Shown here piece after piece: positions 15,416 through 27,757 of a stretch of 64,000 nt of DNA. The stretch is taken from contig NW_009799102.1 in assembly GCF_000213175.1 (NCBI RefSeq), positions 2,680,772 to 2,744,771 on the forward strand. The letters run 5' to 3'. The notes under the pieces are model-generated. The model was not told where the DNA came from, ran no database searches, and was given only the letters and a program-made list of their open reading frames with translations. Origin of the DNA: Neurospora tetrasperma FGSC 2508. Taxonomy: Eukaryota > Ascomycota > Sordariomycetes > Sordariales > Sordariaceae. Made by a program: the position numbers and the translations under genes. Within the stretch, counting starts at the first letter, position 1. Every line of letters starts with the position of its first letter.

Positions 15416-17405
15416 ATGTTGGTCCTACCAAGGGCCGTTCGCCGTGCCTCGTCCGTCGCTGTCCCCATAATGTTCACCGCAAGAACTCCCGCATCGCAGC
15501 ATCTCGCCCGGCTGCGATACATATCCTATTCGTCCCGCTTAGCCCTCTCTCCCCGTCGCTCCCAGTCCTACAACAATCAGGGCTTTACCTCAAGCTATGA
15601 TCCGAACCAGGAGAATGGCCGAGGCCCAATATTCTCCAACAAGGCTAGCTTTGGCGTCCCCCAATTCTACCCGCGCGATCTGAAGCGGCGCGTAGACGAT
15701 TACGTAGTCGGCCAGGATCGCGCCAAAAAGACAATCTGTTCCGTCATCTTCAACCACTACCAGAACATTCGCCGTCGTCAACATCACGAAATCCAGGACC
15801 AGCGCCAGCGTGAAAAGTTGCAGCGACAGAGATATGCTCGAGATCATAGAGATCTGCAAGACCGCGAAGGCTACAGTAGTAGCAACAGGGACATACATCC
15901 TGTCGAAGGTGGGCGACGGTCATCTGTTGAACCCTGGCTTAACTCTCCCCCGAAACCGCGACGGCAATGGGCTGATAAGCGCATACTTGAAGACGAGTTT
16001 CCGGGTCATCACGAGTCCGTTCTGGGGACACACCGTGACCGCGATCGTGACCATCCCCTGGCTGAGGACCACTTTGAGACGCCCTCTGTTGATGACTTTT
16101 ACATCCCCGAGGACGCCAATGCTCCTCAGCGCGTAAAAATTGACAAGAGTAACCTGTTGCTGATAGGACCAACGGGTGTGGGCAAGACGTATATCCTAGA
16201 GTGAGCGGGACTCTCCCTTTCCTTGTGCCTATGCCCCCGTGTCGCATGCTTATCTGCCATATGCTAGAACCCTGAGCAAGAAGCTCAACGTGCCCTTTAC
16301 GATAAGCGACTGTAACTCCTTCACCCAGGCTGGGTATATCGGACAAGATGTGGAAGCTTGTATCGAGCGCCTCCTCATCGAAGCCAACTACGACGTCAAG
16401 GCCGCCGAACACGGTATCGTCGTGCTGGACGAATTTGACAAGATCGCAAGACGGGAAACTGTCAACGGGAGAGATGTTGGTGGTGAGGGTGTCCAGCAGG
16501 CTCTCTTGAAGCTCGTCGAGGGTACCAAGGTCACCGTCAGTGTTAAGGATCATCGGTCGTCACGGCCGCCGCCGCCTCCCAACCTCAACATTTCGACACC
16601 TGGCTACGGACCAACGGGCACCACGCCGTCTGCTACTCCTGGCAAAGTTGAACAGTACATTGTGGACACCAGCAACATTCTGTTTGTCTTTTGCGGTGCC
16701 TTTGTCGGGCTTGACAAGACCGTCCTCAGGCGGGTCGCAAAGCCATCGATAGGCTTCGGTGCTGAAGTCAGAAACCACCGCGGCTCTTCCATGTCCAGCA
16801 GTCAAGAAATTCTTCCTCCCGAGCTGTACAGCCATCTACCGCACCAGCCTCCGACGATGCCAGTAGACCTGTCAGGTGGAAGCCTGGCATCTCACGGCGG
16901 TGGTGGCTTTACTCCGCTCGATCTAGCTTCACCGGCCGATCTCCAGGCCTTTGGTTTTATCCCCGAACTCATCGGCCGTCTTCACAACATCTGCGCCCTA
17001 AGTCCTCTCTCTCTTGACGAGCTCTACCGCATCCTCACGGAACCGCGCAACAGCCTGGTAGCGCAGTACACAGCCCTCTTCGAGACCTACCCCAGCAAGC
17101 TGTACTTCACTCGCAAGGCGCTCTATGCCATTGCCGAAAGGGCGGCCAAGAACGAAACAGGCGCCAGAGGGTTAAAGATGGAGATGGAGCGCGTGCTGGC
17201 AGAGCCCATGTACGATGCGCCTATGCCCTATGTTCTTATCACAGAGGGTTGTGTCAAGGGGACGGAGAAGGCCGGTTACTGGGGCAAGGACGGTAGGCTG
17301 GAGCTAGAGAGAATGATGGCGGAGGAGGATCAGAAGGGGCTTGGACAGGGACCGGTAGAAGGAGGGTTTGAAAGGATGAGGGAGGCGGGACAGAGTGGTG
17401 CATGA
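15416..17405 (+). CDS. Mitochondrial ClpX-type AAA+ unfoldase
   Basis: Hexameric ATPase of the mitochondrial matrix that unfolds proteins, alone or for the ClpP protease. Two exons, 15416-16200 and 16268-17405, give 640 residues. The N-terminus is Arg/Ser-rich with almost no acidic residues, a fair matrix-targeting sequence. There is no four-cysteine zinc-binding domain, unlike bacterial ClpX. Motifs: Walker A GPTGVGKT (251-258), pore loop GYIG (284-287; GYVG in bacteria), Walker B VVLDEFDK (about 313-320), an IGF tripeptide (about 423-425), LIGRLHNI, and the sensor-2 GARGLK (about 560). Two inserts, a Gln/Arg-rich one near 120-200 and a Pro-rich one near 350, lengthen it beyond bacterial ClpX (about 420). 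The IGF loop is what ClpX uses to dock ClpP, so a proteolytic partner is likely. Confidence 0.95.
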
Positions 17406-18206
17406 TTTTCGTGATTGATCTCGGCATCTTGTCGCATGTCTTCTAGGGGGCCAGTATTGGGCTTATCGCCTGTGTTACTGTCGATTTTGTCTTTGCTTTA
17501 AGGCGTTGGTTTGGAGGGGTTTCACGGTCTACGGCACCGTCTTGCGAACGGGGTAAGGGAAGCACTGGTCGGCAAGTTGCCAGGAGTACAGAATGATTGG
17601 GACACAGTACATGCGCGTTCAATGGATATAGTATAGCAATGGCATAGCAGGGGAAGGGTGATTGAGGCATAATCAATGTACAATATCGCATATTGTTCTT
17701 GTCGTAGTGATAACCTCAAGCTAAGTACTTCGTCGTCCTCCCCGGCCCTTGATTGCATCATAGGAAGAGGTAGGGTGGGATTGCGTTATCGGAGTACCTA
17801 CTGATAAGCGCTTATCGGCCGAAGGAGGGGAAGAAAAGTTGAGATTCGAATGGCCGAGTGGAGACTTTCAACCTCGAAGCAGTCAATCAGAGCTCCGCTA
17901 TCGTGACCCTCTTGTCCCTGCTCTGCTCTGTCATCCGAGGCGGCACTGGCAGAACGAACAGTCACCATCGCAAAGGGTACTGCTACCATATTCACACTCA
18001 ATTGACGAGCCAGCTATTCTCTCCAACGCTACCGTCTCCAGAGCGACCGAGTCATTTCCGTACAACTCCATCGCTCGACCACTCCTTTTTCGGACCTCGA
18101 CCGGAGGAGGTCAAAGCCAATTCGAAACTCTCCCGTCGTTTTCGAGCGCCGCTCTTCTTCTACCTACGAGCTTACCTAGCCGTTCGAGCCTACCAAGTCC
18201 TCACAA
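17406..18206. other. Spacer between ClpX and CIA1
   Basis: ClpX trailer and CIA1 promoter/leader. Pyrimidine-rich toward the CIA1 start. No gene seen. Confidence 0.6.
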
Positions 18207-19607
18207 ATGGCGACCGAAACCACCACTACCACGCCCGCGGCGCCCAGCGCAACAACCGCCGAAATCACCCCTCTCCCAGCCTTCTCTCCCGACCTCTACC
18301 AACGCGCCTGGGCCTCCATCCCGCACCCCTCCCTCCCCCTAATCGCCACCTGCCACGCCCACTCCGTCACCGTCTTCTCGCTGTCCACGCTCTCCAAACA
18401 CTCCGTTCTGACAGGCGGCCACACCCGCTCCGTTCGCTCGGCGGCGTGGCAACCTCCCCGCGGCAAGGTTTCTGGAAAAGAAGCCAAGAGGCTGCGATTG
18501 GTCACGGGCAGCTTTGATACCACGGCGGGCGTGTGGACCTGGGATCAGGGGCGGAGAGAGGAGAGGTTGGAAAGGGAAATCAGGTTGCAATCTGGAGAGA
18601 ATGATAAAGAGACAGAAGAGGAAGAAGAGGCGGAGGATGAATGGGAACTGACCCTCGTGCTGGAAGGTCACGAAAACGAAGTCAAAAGCGTCAACTACTC
18701 CCCATCGGGTCAGTACCTCGCTACATGCTCTAGAGACAAAAGCGTGTGGATCTGGGAAGACGTGGGGAACCCGAACCCGTCTTCTGAAGAGGAGGAGGAA
18801 GAGGAAGACGAAGACGAATGGGAGACGGTAGCCGTACTACAAGAGCACGACGGCGACGTCAAAGCTGTGGCCTGGTGTCCTGACGTTCCCGGCCGCAAGG
18901 GCAAGTACGCGCCGCCGAGAAGGTACGGGGATGACGTTTTGGCGAGCGCTAGCTACGACAATACGGTGCGGCTGTGGAGGGAGGATGGAGATGGCGAGTG
19001 GGTGTGCGTTGCAGTTCTGGAGGGGCACGAGGGTACCGTGTGGGGAGTGGCGTGGGAGGGGAGGCCGAGGGAGAACGACAAGTTCCCGAGGTTGTTGTCG
19101 TGGGGCGCGGACGAGGTGATTAGGGTTTGGAGTCTGAAGGAGCCGGAAGAGGAGGAACATGGGGAAGGTGCGGCTGGTGGTGGCAACAACACCTGGGGAT
19201 TTGGGGTGCCGAACACCATGCGCCGATCCCTCAAAGAGGAGTGGGAGTGCACGGCTGTTTTGCCAAAGGTGCATAAGGGAGATATCTACTCGGTTGCGTG
19301 GAGCACGGAGACGGGGCTGTTGGCTAGCGTGGGAAGTGATGGTGTTTTGGCGCTGTATCAGGAGACTGTCAACACCACAGAGAAGAATGAGGAGAACGAG
19401 ACGAACGGCGAGGCGCCAACAACAACGTCTGCTGGTGGTTGGAAGGTTCTCACCACCGTCAAGGGCGCTCATGGACCATACGAAATTAACCACATCACTT
19501 GGTGTAAGCGGTACGATGCGGGATCGGAACGCAAGGGCGAGGAGGAGATGTTGGTCACGACGGGTGATGATGGTGTTGTCAGGCCTTGGCAGGTTAGGAT
19601 ACAATGA
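18207..19607 (+). CDS. CIA1: Cytosolic iron-sulfur assembly WD40 protein CIA1
   Basis: Seven-bladed WD40 scaffold that targets 4Fe-4S clusters to cytosolic and nuclear apoproteins such as DNA polymerases and helicases. Single exon, 466 residues. The start is family-like: after a Thr/Ala-rich leader comes YQRAWASIPHPSLPLIATC. Blades are visible as GGHTRSVRSAAW, LEGHENEVKSVNYSPSG, SRDKSVWIWE, LQEHDGDVKAVAWCPD, SASYDNTVRLWRED, LEGHEGTVWGVAWEG and KVHKGDIYSVAWS. Acidic linkers, one around the stretch DKETEEEEEAEDEWEL and another after the third blade, make it longer than yeast CIA1 (330). No intron signals interrupt it. Confidence 0.95.
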   Translation: MATETTTTTPAAPSATTAEITPLPAFSPDLYQRAWASIPHPSLPLIATCHAHSVTVFSLSTLSKHSVLTGGHTRSVRSAAWQPPRGKVSGKEAKRLRLVTGSFDTTAGVWTWDQGRREERLEREIRLQSGENDKETEEEEEAEDEWELTLVLEGHENEVKSVNYSPSGQYLATCSRDKSVWIWEDVGNPNPSSEEEEEEEDEDEWETVAVLQEHDGDVKAVAWCPDVPGRKGKYAPPRRYGDDVLASASYDNTVRLWREDGDGEWVCVAVLEGHEGTVWGVAWEGRPRENDKFPRLLSWGADEVIRVWSLKEPEEEEHGEGAAGGGNNTWGFGVPNTMRRSLKEEWECTAVLPKVHKGDIYSVAWSTETGLLASVGSDGVLALYQETVNTTEKNEENETNGEAPTTTSAGGWKVLTTVKGAHGPYEINHITWCKRYDAGSERKGEEEMLVTTGDDGVVRPWQVRIQ

Positions 19608-22204
19608 GGGAGGAAGGGGGTTTGCTGAGGGTTATTTTGCAGGTTATGTTAATACTGGAAGTACAGTTTACGGACAAACGAAATTGGACATGTATCAGGG
19701 ATGCTTATTAGCACAAAGAAGGGCGATACATGCCGGCCGGTTGGATGTTATGATACCCCTATATAAAATCGATATAGGACTTGCCACGCTGCCTTTTCCA
19801 CGTCAAGTTGTCAACGGGGAAGTGACAAAATACGTTACGATGAGTCCGCCGTGCTGGATGTACTCTACCCATTACACGATATTCACATGCCCCGACCCTT
19901 TATTTCTTTCACTCTCTCCTACAACCTTCTTGTGTCCATCCGGCTGGGACCACGAACATCGCTTTACATCAGCCACACAACAAGAGGTATAATACAGTAT
20001 CCAACTACAAGATACAGGAGAGCTTTGGACTCGGATCGTCAGGAAAGCACGACTCGAACTTTGTCAAAACTTCCCAGTTTCCATGTTGCTATTTCTGATG
20101 ATACATATCCGCCATCTTCCCAGCTCGTAATTGACAGGCTCCATCATATTCCGGGCCACCGAAAGACTGAGCTCCTGGCTACTTACACTACATATCGAAG
20201 TGCACTGTGAAGGTACTTTACGCCTATTCCTGGGATAAAGGGAACTGACTAGCTGTAAAGATGGCCAAAACGCTATGTTGATGTAGCCATGTGAGAGGTT
20301 ACCGGTATCATGATACGACCGACCTCCATGAAGAAAGAGATGGCTTAGTTAAGCAGCTAAACATCCCTATGAATATGCTTGATGCTCGATAGCAGCAACA
20401 ACGCTATACAACCTGCCAGTGCAGGTAAACATATTGTTATAATAACTTGAGCACGTCGGATCTCACAAATGTTGAAGGCGGGATTCACGGACACGGAGGT
20501 TGGGGGGGGGTGACGCTATTCCCAGTTCCTCCAATACTTCCAAGCATCCCTTCAATCACGAGTTGGCTCGTTACTTACTTCTCACTCCATACCTATCCAG
20601 AAGCATACCGTATTCGAATACGGTTGTACATCTTTTCAGCAGTTGTTGTCTTTGTGCTTCCTACCTGACCTTATGTACTTGGAGCGAGGAGGCTGTTCCG
20701 TGACCGTCTAGTCTAGCCGTCTCTCTCTCATTTCGATCTTATCTTCGTAGACCATGAATACCTATCAACCAATCGCCATCTTTCCTTTTCGCATGCCTAC
20801 TAGATAGTGTACTTACGTATCTTCTTTCAGGAACTTATTGTAGTGTAAGTTTCCTGTTCCATTAACTACTATCAATGTTACCGTTCGGGGGGCTTTATCG
20901 TCGACACTACCAATTGCAGTAGTGTAGTGTAGTGTAGCCAGCTGCGTTGGCGTCGTTTCGTTTTCGGTCTTTTGGGCATTGGCATATGGCATATGGCAAT
21001 GGCAATTGGCCGGACACCCGGATCATCAATCACCAAGCGGCGGCTCTTTTCGTTTCGTCCTTTTTTTTTTTTTTTTTTTTTTTCGGTGATGTCGGGGATT
21101 GTCTTGTTTACTCCGCTCGGTTCTCCGCCCACAAAGTCCGTTCGTTCCCCGTCGTTCTTACGCTCGACGCTTGTCCCGGCCGGGTCTTTCGGAACCACTC
21201 GGGTAATCAATCCCTCGCTCGCCGCTCGCTTGTTGACGGTGAAAGTTTTTCTCCACAAGATGGGGGTTTGAACCCCCCCCCTCATTCATCCATTGCCATT
21301 CCATTCTGCCACTTTTTGTATTTTGTGCCAAAAATGCCAGGTGTGTTGGGGATTACATATTTCAGGGAACTGCCCGGCGAAGTGATGAAAACTGAAGTAT
21401 CATGATACCTTTGTGATACGGTATGTTCGTATGTCTTGTAAGTTACACGATCGTCAAAGCTCTAAACAACTTGTGGGGAGGAGCTTCCGTTTAAGTGCCA
21501 AGGGAGCTTACAGACGCTACCCCGTTCTCGGGTATCAGTGCAGTGCAACTGTCCACATAATATAGCGGCCTATCAGCCGCATCAAGTTGTTGAGATAAGG
21601 TGAAAGTGCAGTGTAGATGGATGTAGTGTATCAGTTGGGCTGAAAGATATGTAAACGCTATCAAGATCTCGTCAGTCCGATCTGCGGATAGTAGGAAGGT
21701 GAGGATGATCTCCGGGGTTACCAGACGGTGCTACCCCCTTGTTGATCCCCCCTTTCAAAGGGACAAACAAGTCCACCAAAGTAAACAAAACAAAGCAGGT
21801 CACTTGAGATCGAAGCTGGAGAATGAGATCAAGCTTGAACAATCATCGAATGAATGTATTGTTGTGCAAGGAGAGTAAATATTTGGTATCACATCCATTC
21901 ATTATTTCCAAAAACCCAACAACCCAGGTATGCAGTGAACAGGAACCGAATACAGATACAATTATGAACAAGAGAAAAACACCATGTAGTATTCGTCAGT
22001 GAAGGGAAGAGGAAGAACAAAGGAATAACACCTTCCCATCCCAAAACCAATGAACACTCTCTATCCGCCCCGAAATCCCGTCCTTATGCACGCGCATCCA
22101 TAATACACAGACCTAGGTCTCCGCCGTGTTGGTGGTTGTTCGACTTTTGCTGCTTCCTTTTTGCTTTGCTTTCTTCATCATCGCTATCTCTTCTGGCACA
22201 CCCT
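19608..22204. other. Convergent spacer CIA1 / KGD1
   Basis: About 2.6 kb between two gene 3' ends, so much of it is neither promoter nor code. It has a 23-base T run at 21,061-21,083, tandem CATATGG near 20,983-20,996, and a GGGGG-TTTGAA-CCCC stem near 21,264-21,281 that is not a tRNA. No gene recognised. Confidence 0.6.
21061..21083. repeat. 23-base T run
   Basis: Uninterrupted T homopolymer in the CIA1/KGD1 spacer. Confidence 0.9.
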
Positions 22205-25200
22205 TTACTCGCCCTTGAGCTTGCTCTGGGTAACAGAGAAAGCCATCTCGAGAAGCTCCTTCTCCTCCTTGAGGTGAGAAGACTTCTTGCCAGTAGCGAC
22301 AGAAGCGCTGGGAGCACGACCAGCGTACATGACGTGCTTGCGGTCATGGTGCTTGGTGTGGTTGAGAAGAGTCTCAAGGCGAGGCTGGGTGTAAGACCAG
22401 GCACCAGCGTTGAGGGGCTCCTCCTGGGCCCAGACGATGGTCTTGGCGTTGGGGTACTGGTCGAGGTTCTCACGGAGCTGCTCCCAGGGGAAGGGGTGGA
22501 GCTGCTCGATACGAGTGAAGGCGACGTTGTCGATCTTGTTGTCCTGGCGGTGCTTGAGGAGAGCGGCATAGACCTGACCAGTGCAGAGAATGACACGCTC
22601 AATCTCCTCAGGGGCCTTGATCTCACCAGTCTGGTGAGCAGAGTCGGGAAGGATCCAGCGGAAGTGAGCGTCGTCAGTGAACTCTTCGATGTCGGAACGA
22701 GCAACGGGGTGACGCAAGAGCGCCTTGGAGAAGAAGATAACGAGAGCTAGGTGACAGGAAGTTAGCATTTTGATGAGATACATGCTGTTTCAAACACGGA
22801 AACTTACGCTTGCGGAATTGTCTCTTCAGCTGGCGACGGAGAATGTGGAAGAGGTTGGCAGGGGAGGTCATGTAGGCAATCTGCATGTTGCAGTCCTGGT
22901 GCTGACGCTCAAGCTTCTCGGGGGAGGGGTAGATGCGAGGATCCTCGTTGCAAAGCGAGAGGAAACGCTCCATACGAGCGGAAGAGTGCTCGGGACCCTG
23001 GCCGTCATAACCGTGGGGGAGAGACATGACGAGACCGGTACGCTGCATCCACTTGCTCTCACCAGAGGCAAGGAACTGATCAATGATGACCTGAGCAGTG
23101 TTGGCGAAATCACCGAACTGGGCCTCCCACATGTTGAAGCCGTTGGGGTCCTGGAGAGAGTAACCGTACTCAAAACCGAGGATACCATACTCGGAGAGGG
23201 AAGAGTTGGAGATGACGAAGGGGGCCTGGTCCTCGCTGATATGCTGGAGAGGAATGTAGGTGTCCTCAGTCTCCTGGTCGTGGAAGACGGCGTGGCGCTG
23301 AGAGAAGGTACCACGCTCGACATCCTGACCGGTGATACGGACGTGGTGGCCCTCCTTGACGAGGGTACCAAAGGCAAGAGCCTCAGCGGTAGCCCAGTCG
23401 ATGCCCTTGCCCTCCACAACGGACTTGGTGCGGTTGGTCAGGATACGCTTCAGGTTGCGGTGGGCATGGAAGCCCTCGGGAGTGCTGCCAATGACGGTAC
23501 CAATGTGCTCAAGGGTCGGCTTATCAACCGCAGTAGGCATGTGGGGGAGAACCTCGCTAGCAAGCTCCTTGGGGCTCTTGAAGTTGTTCCAGGCGCTGGT
23601 GGTCCACTCCTTGGAAGTGGGCTGGTAGTCCTTGGACTTGGAGAAGCTCTCCTCGAGCATGCCCCAGACCCACTGCTTGTGCTCCTCGATGTCCTCCTTG
23701 GTGAAGGTGCCCTCCTTGAGGAGCTGGTCAACGTAGATGTCGATCTGAGGGCTCTTTTCGCTGATGCGCTTGTACATGAGGGGCTGGGTAAAGGCAGGCT
23801 GGTCGGTCTCGTTGTGACCGTGCTTGCGGTAGCAGACAAGGTCGATGATAACGTCCTGCTTGAACTCGGCACGCCAGTCAGAAGCGAGCTGGCAGACAAA
23901 GTTGACAGCCTCGACATCGTCAGCGTTGACGTGGAAGACAGGGGCGTCAATGGCCTTTGCGATATCCGTGCAGTAGGCAGTGGAGCGGGCAAAACGGGGG
24001 TCGGTGGTGAAACCGATCTGGTTGTTGACGACCAAGTGGATGGTACCACCGGTAGAGAAGGCGGGGAGGTTGTGGAAGCCCAAGCACTCGTAGACGATAC
24101 CCTGACCAGCGATGGCGGCGTCACCGTGGAGGAGGACACCCATGGCGCTCTTGTGGTCACTCTCGTCGTTGTTGTAGTGCTGGATGGCGCGGACCTTGCC
24201 GAGAACGACGGGGTCCTCAGCCTCGAGATGGGAGGGGTTGGCAACGAGGGAGAGCTGGACGCGCTTGCCCGAGGGGGTAGGGCGCTCGAAGTTCATACCC
24301 AAGTGGTACTTGACATCACCGGAACCCTCCTCATCGGCACCGGCCATGCCGGCGAATTCGGAAAAGATGGCCTCGTTGGGCTTGCGGACGACGTTGGAGA
24401 GGACGTTGAGACGGCCACGATGGGGCATACCAATGACGATGTCCTTGACGCCATAGTCAACGGAGCGGTCGATGAGGGCCTTCATACCAGGAACAAGGGT
24501 CTCGCAACCCTCAAGACCGAAACGCTTGTCGTTGGGGTACTTGGTGGCGAGGAAGGACTCGAAGCTGGAGGACCAGATGAGGCGGTCGAGGATGCGGCGC
24601 TTCTCATCGATCGAGTACTTGAAAGGCTGGGGGATCTCGAGACGCTCACGGAGCCAGTCGCACTTCTCCCTGTCGGGGATGTGGATGAACTCGACACCAT
24701 AGGAGCCGCAGTAGATCTTCTCGCAGGCATCGATGATCTCGCGGAGCGTCATCTTCTCGCGGCCATCGCGGGCGAAACGGGGGAGGATGCCGGGGCCGAG
24801 GCTGTACTCGGTGTCGAGGTCCTTCTCGGTGAAGCCGTAGTATTCGGGGGTGAGCTCCTTGGGCCTGATGTTGCCGAAGCCCTTGGAGGCAGGGGTGTTG
24901 CGGATGCCCAGAGGGTCAATGTTGGCCTTGTGGTGACCACGGGCCTGGTAGGCGCGGACGAGGAGCTGGACCTTCAAGTGGTTGGTGACGTTGGCACCCT
25001 CGCCAATGCCGACGCCGGCGCCGGCAGCGATCGCGGGCACCACGTTGGCGGCACCGGGAACCAGGCTGGGAGGAGGCTGGAAGGCCTGGGAGATGGGCAT
25101 GTTGCCGCTCTCCATGTTCTTGAAGTAGACCTGCCACGAGACGTGGACGCTCTTGGGGTCCTGCTTCCACTGGAGGTACATCTCGTCGATATAGTTGGCG

Positions 25201-25397
25201 GCGCTGCCCGAGAGGAAGTTGTCGTTGGGGTCGGGAGGGCTGTGGAGGGCGCTCTCATGGCGCCTCTGCTGGGAGACGGCCAGGGGACGGCGGCCAACGG
25301 CGGGCTTGAGGGTGGCCCTGGTGGTCTGGGCGACCTGGGAATAGCATCGTTTTGAGGCGCCTGCGGTCTGCAGGGCCCGGATGGAACCGCGCAACAT
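22205..25397 (-). CDS. KGD1: 2-oxoglutarate dehydrogenase E1, mitochondrial
   Basis: Thiamine-diphosphate E1 of the 2-oxoglutarate dehydrogenase complex: decarboxylates 2-oxoglutarate and passes the succinyl group to the lipoyl-E2 in the TCA cycle. Two exons, 25397-22808 and 22746-22205, give 1,043 residues (yeast Kgd1 has 1,014). An Arg/Ser-rich presequence runs to about residue 48. The E1 N-terminal motif [19 protein letters not shown] follows (about 63-81). Then come the substrate loop [12 protein letters not shown] (about 322-333), the ThDP/Mg site GDAAIAGQG (425-433) and NNQIGF (458-463), and the C-terminal region [12 protein letters not shown]. The ATG at 25397 is preferred. An in-frame ATG at 25451 would add 18 residues, but they lie in what looks like leader. 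AIM22, encoded 22 kb away, belongs to the lipoylation machinery this complex needs. Confidence 0.97.
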
Positions 25398-27757
25398 GAT
25401 GGGTGGCTGTTGTGAGGTGAGGGTATTAGGACGCAGAAACCGAAAGCGCAATCCAAGCAGCGGGGTTTTGTCTTGTGTACAATCTGGAAGAGGGGAGATT
25501 GGGGGGGGGGATGCGCAAAAGGCAAAAGGAGCGGCGGAGTAAGTCTAGGTCTCGGTCGTCGTCGTCGTCGACTCTTGAGGGGGGGGAATGGGGAGAGAAG
25601 ACGAGAGGATCGAGATTTGGAGGGGAGGGGGGCGACAGACGTTGGTGTTTTTGATGTTTCGTTGGTGTCGGGGGAAGGGGCGGCGGGAATGCAGCGACGG
25701 AAAAAAAGGGCCTCACTCTGCCGTGCAGGTGCGTCGAGTTGCTCCGTCCACTGGAGTCGGGCGGTCGGTCGACCTGTCGGTGCAAACTGCAAGAGCGAGT
25801 GCTGCCGTCCAGCTGTGCTGAGTGTGCATGCCTGCTGTCTCCCGTTCTGCCCGCCCTGTGGAATTGACAGACCTAACGAACTGAATTGAGTGAACTGAAG
25901 TAGCTCGTACAGTAAGCATCAGGGGATCTGCACGGCTCTGCGGAGGGGACGATGACGGCACTTGCTAAAGCACAACTAAGTGAGGCTCCCTCCCCCTCGG
26001 CTCCCGCCGTTGCACCGTCTGCACCGCTACAAGCGCAGTGCAGTGCGCCCTGGATGCTTCTTCTCTTGGCCATAGCTTTAACATTGTGGAGCCGGCGAAA
26101 CTGGGTGGAGCTACCCAACTTCTCGCACTGGGAACAACTACATCGAAGACGCCCGGGACCCAACAAACTTGAAGACATCAATGTGACATTCTCTCGGTAT
26201 AGCCGCAAACTCGCCTACCTCCAGTTATTTACTGCTCAGTCTGCTACATACCCATAGTAGTGTACACAATGGAATGCACGAAGAGATATCATATCCGTCA
26301 TCTACTCGAATCCTCCCTCTTGTTGTTTCTCCAAAAGTCACGACGGAATTCACGGTTCGAGCGGTGACCACGGTAACAGCAAGAGCAACCGGAAGTCGTG
26401 GAGTTTCTGTGGTTTCAAGGAGGGGGACGGGAGCTGTGTCTCCATGACAAGTCATCGGGCACGCAACAAACTGGGAAAGTGTGGAAGAGCTGGAAGTTAC
26501 GGTCTGGAGAGTGCTACTGTAATTATTTCATTACGCATTGGCTCCCGCACCTCCCGTCGAGACTGGAGGCTCCGAGACCCGAGTCCCTTTTCCCCGGAAA
26601 TCACGGTTCCCGTCTGTTTGGAGCAAGTATCCAATCTTACCGTGTAGAGTGGGGAACACTTGTCAGAGGTGGAAATGTACGGTAACGCTTTCGGTTCCAT
26701 CTTTGAGCGCGAACTTTTCGAAGCTTTCGCTTGGGGCATCGAACTGATGGAACTGCGCTAGACATGGTCTGGTTGGTATCCTGGGTTATGGGTTTGGGTT
26801 CAATTACCTACCTACTTGGCACTGACCGCCTTGTGACTTGCCGTATCATGTGACTTTTGCAAAGGTCATTTATCAAATCCATTGTGTCAAAGAAGAGCCA
26901 AGCGAACCGAGTCTAGATCTCGTCTCGATCTCGTCTCGAGTGGTTTGTCGAAATGACTTTGAGGTCTGTTGGTTTCGATTGTGTAATTCACCACAAAATC
27001 CTGCATCGTCAGCTGCCACCTTCAACTTCTTCTTCATTATTGAGCCAGTTGCAGCATTGACTGCACGTCACAGTGTTAAATCCCCCAACTCTCATTGGCT
27101 GGCCGTGACTGGTTCGCTGCAGTGCAGTGCTGTTCTCCAAGCTCTGCGCTGGCTTCAGATCCTTGGCATTTCCCACCCACGGCACCTGCAGCAGTTCGTC
27201 GCCCAGAGCTCAGGTCCTGTGGTGGCCAGAGATCCGACCTGGGTTGGGTGGACAGCTGCCGTGACACTGTCTGTCGGTCCAAACCTTCCCGAGCTGAAAC
27301 CTGAAGTTCAAGTTCTTTACTAGTTGAACAGCCCCAGGGCGACCATGGAATTGTTAGTAGTAGTGCTCCACTGCAGCCTCAGCTGCCGCCTGCCTGCCTG
27401 CCACGCATAAACTACCTAAACTCACCACTCACCATCCCGCAACGACATCCGCAGCAGCCAATGCCTCACCCCGGATTCAAGACTGACGGGACCTGGATTG
27501 GATTTGCTTGGCGTTACTACACTACATCACCACGTCTATCATCGTCTAATGCCGTGTACCTTGACGACTCTCCCGTCTCTCTTCGATATCAGTAAGGCGT
27601 AGTACACGAGCACGCTGTGACATATCGCGTTAATACATCCTTGCCAAGGAACACATTGCGAGGCTGGTCCATCTTTATAACATCAAAAGATTGGGAACTG
27701 GGCATTGAGCGTGGACTTGACATATTCAACGGGCGGTTAGGGAGAGGACTAGCCAAC
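25398..27757. other. Divergent promoter region, KGD1 / TFB1
   Basis: About 2.4 kb between outward-facing starts. The KGD1 side has G-rich runs and GTC triplets near 25,500-25,640. Open frames of up to 161 codons (26,838-27,323) have no recognisable content. TACCTAC motifs occur near 26,804. Confidence 0.6.

Noticed and set aside
21264-21281. GGGGG-TTTGAA-CCCC stem resembling a tRNA T-arm
   Set aside because: The loop does not fit TTCRANY, and no acceptor, D or anticodon arms can be placed around it.
22770-25355. 861-codon open frame on the + strand
   Set aside because: Exactly antisense to KGD1. It arises from the C/G bias at third codon positions of that gene and has low-complexity Val/Leu/Gly/Asp composition.
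26838-27323. 161-codon open frame between KGD1 and TFB1
   Set aside because: No recognisable motif, ordinary spacer composition, and it lies in a promoter region.
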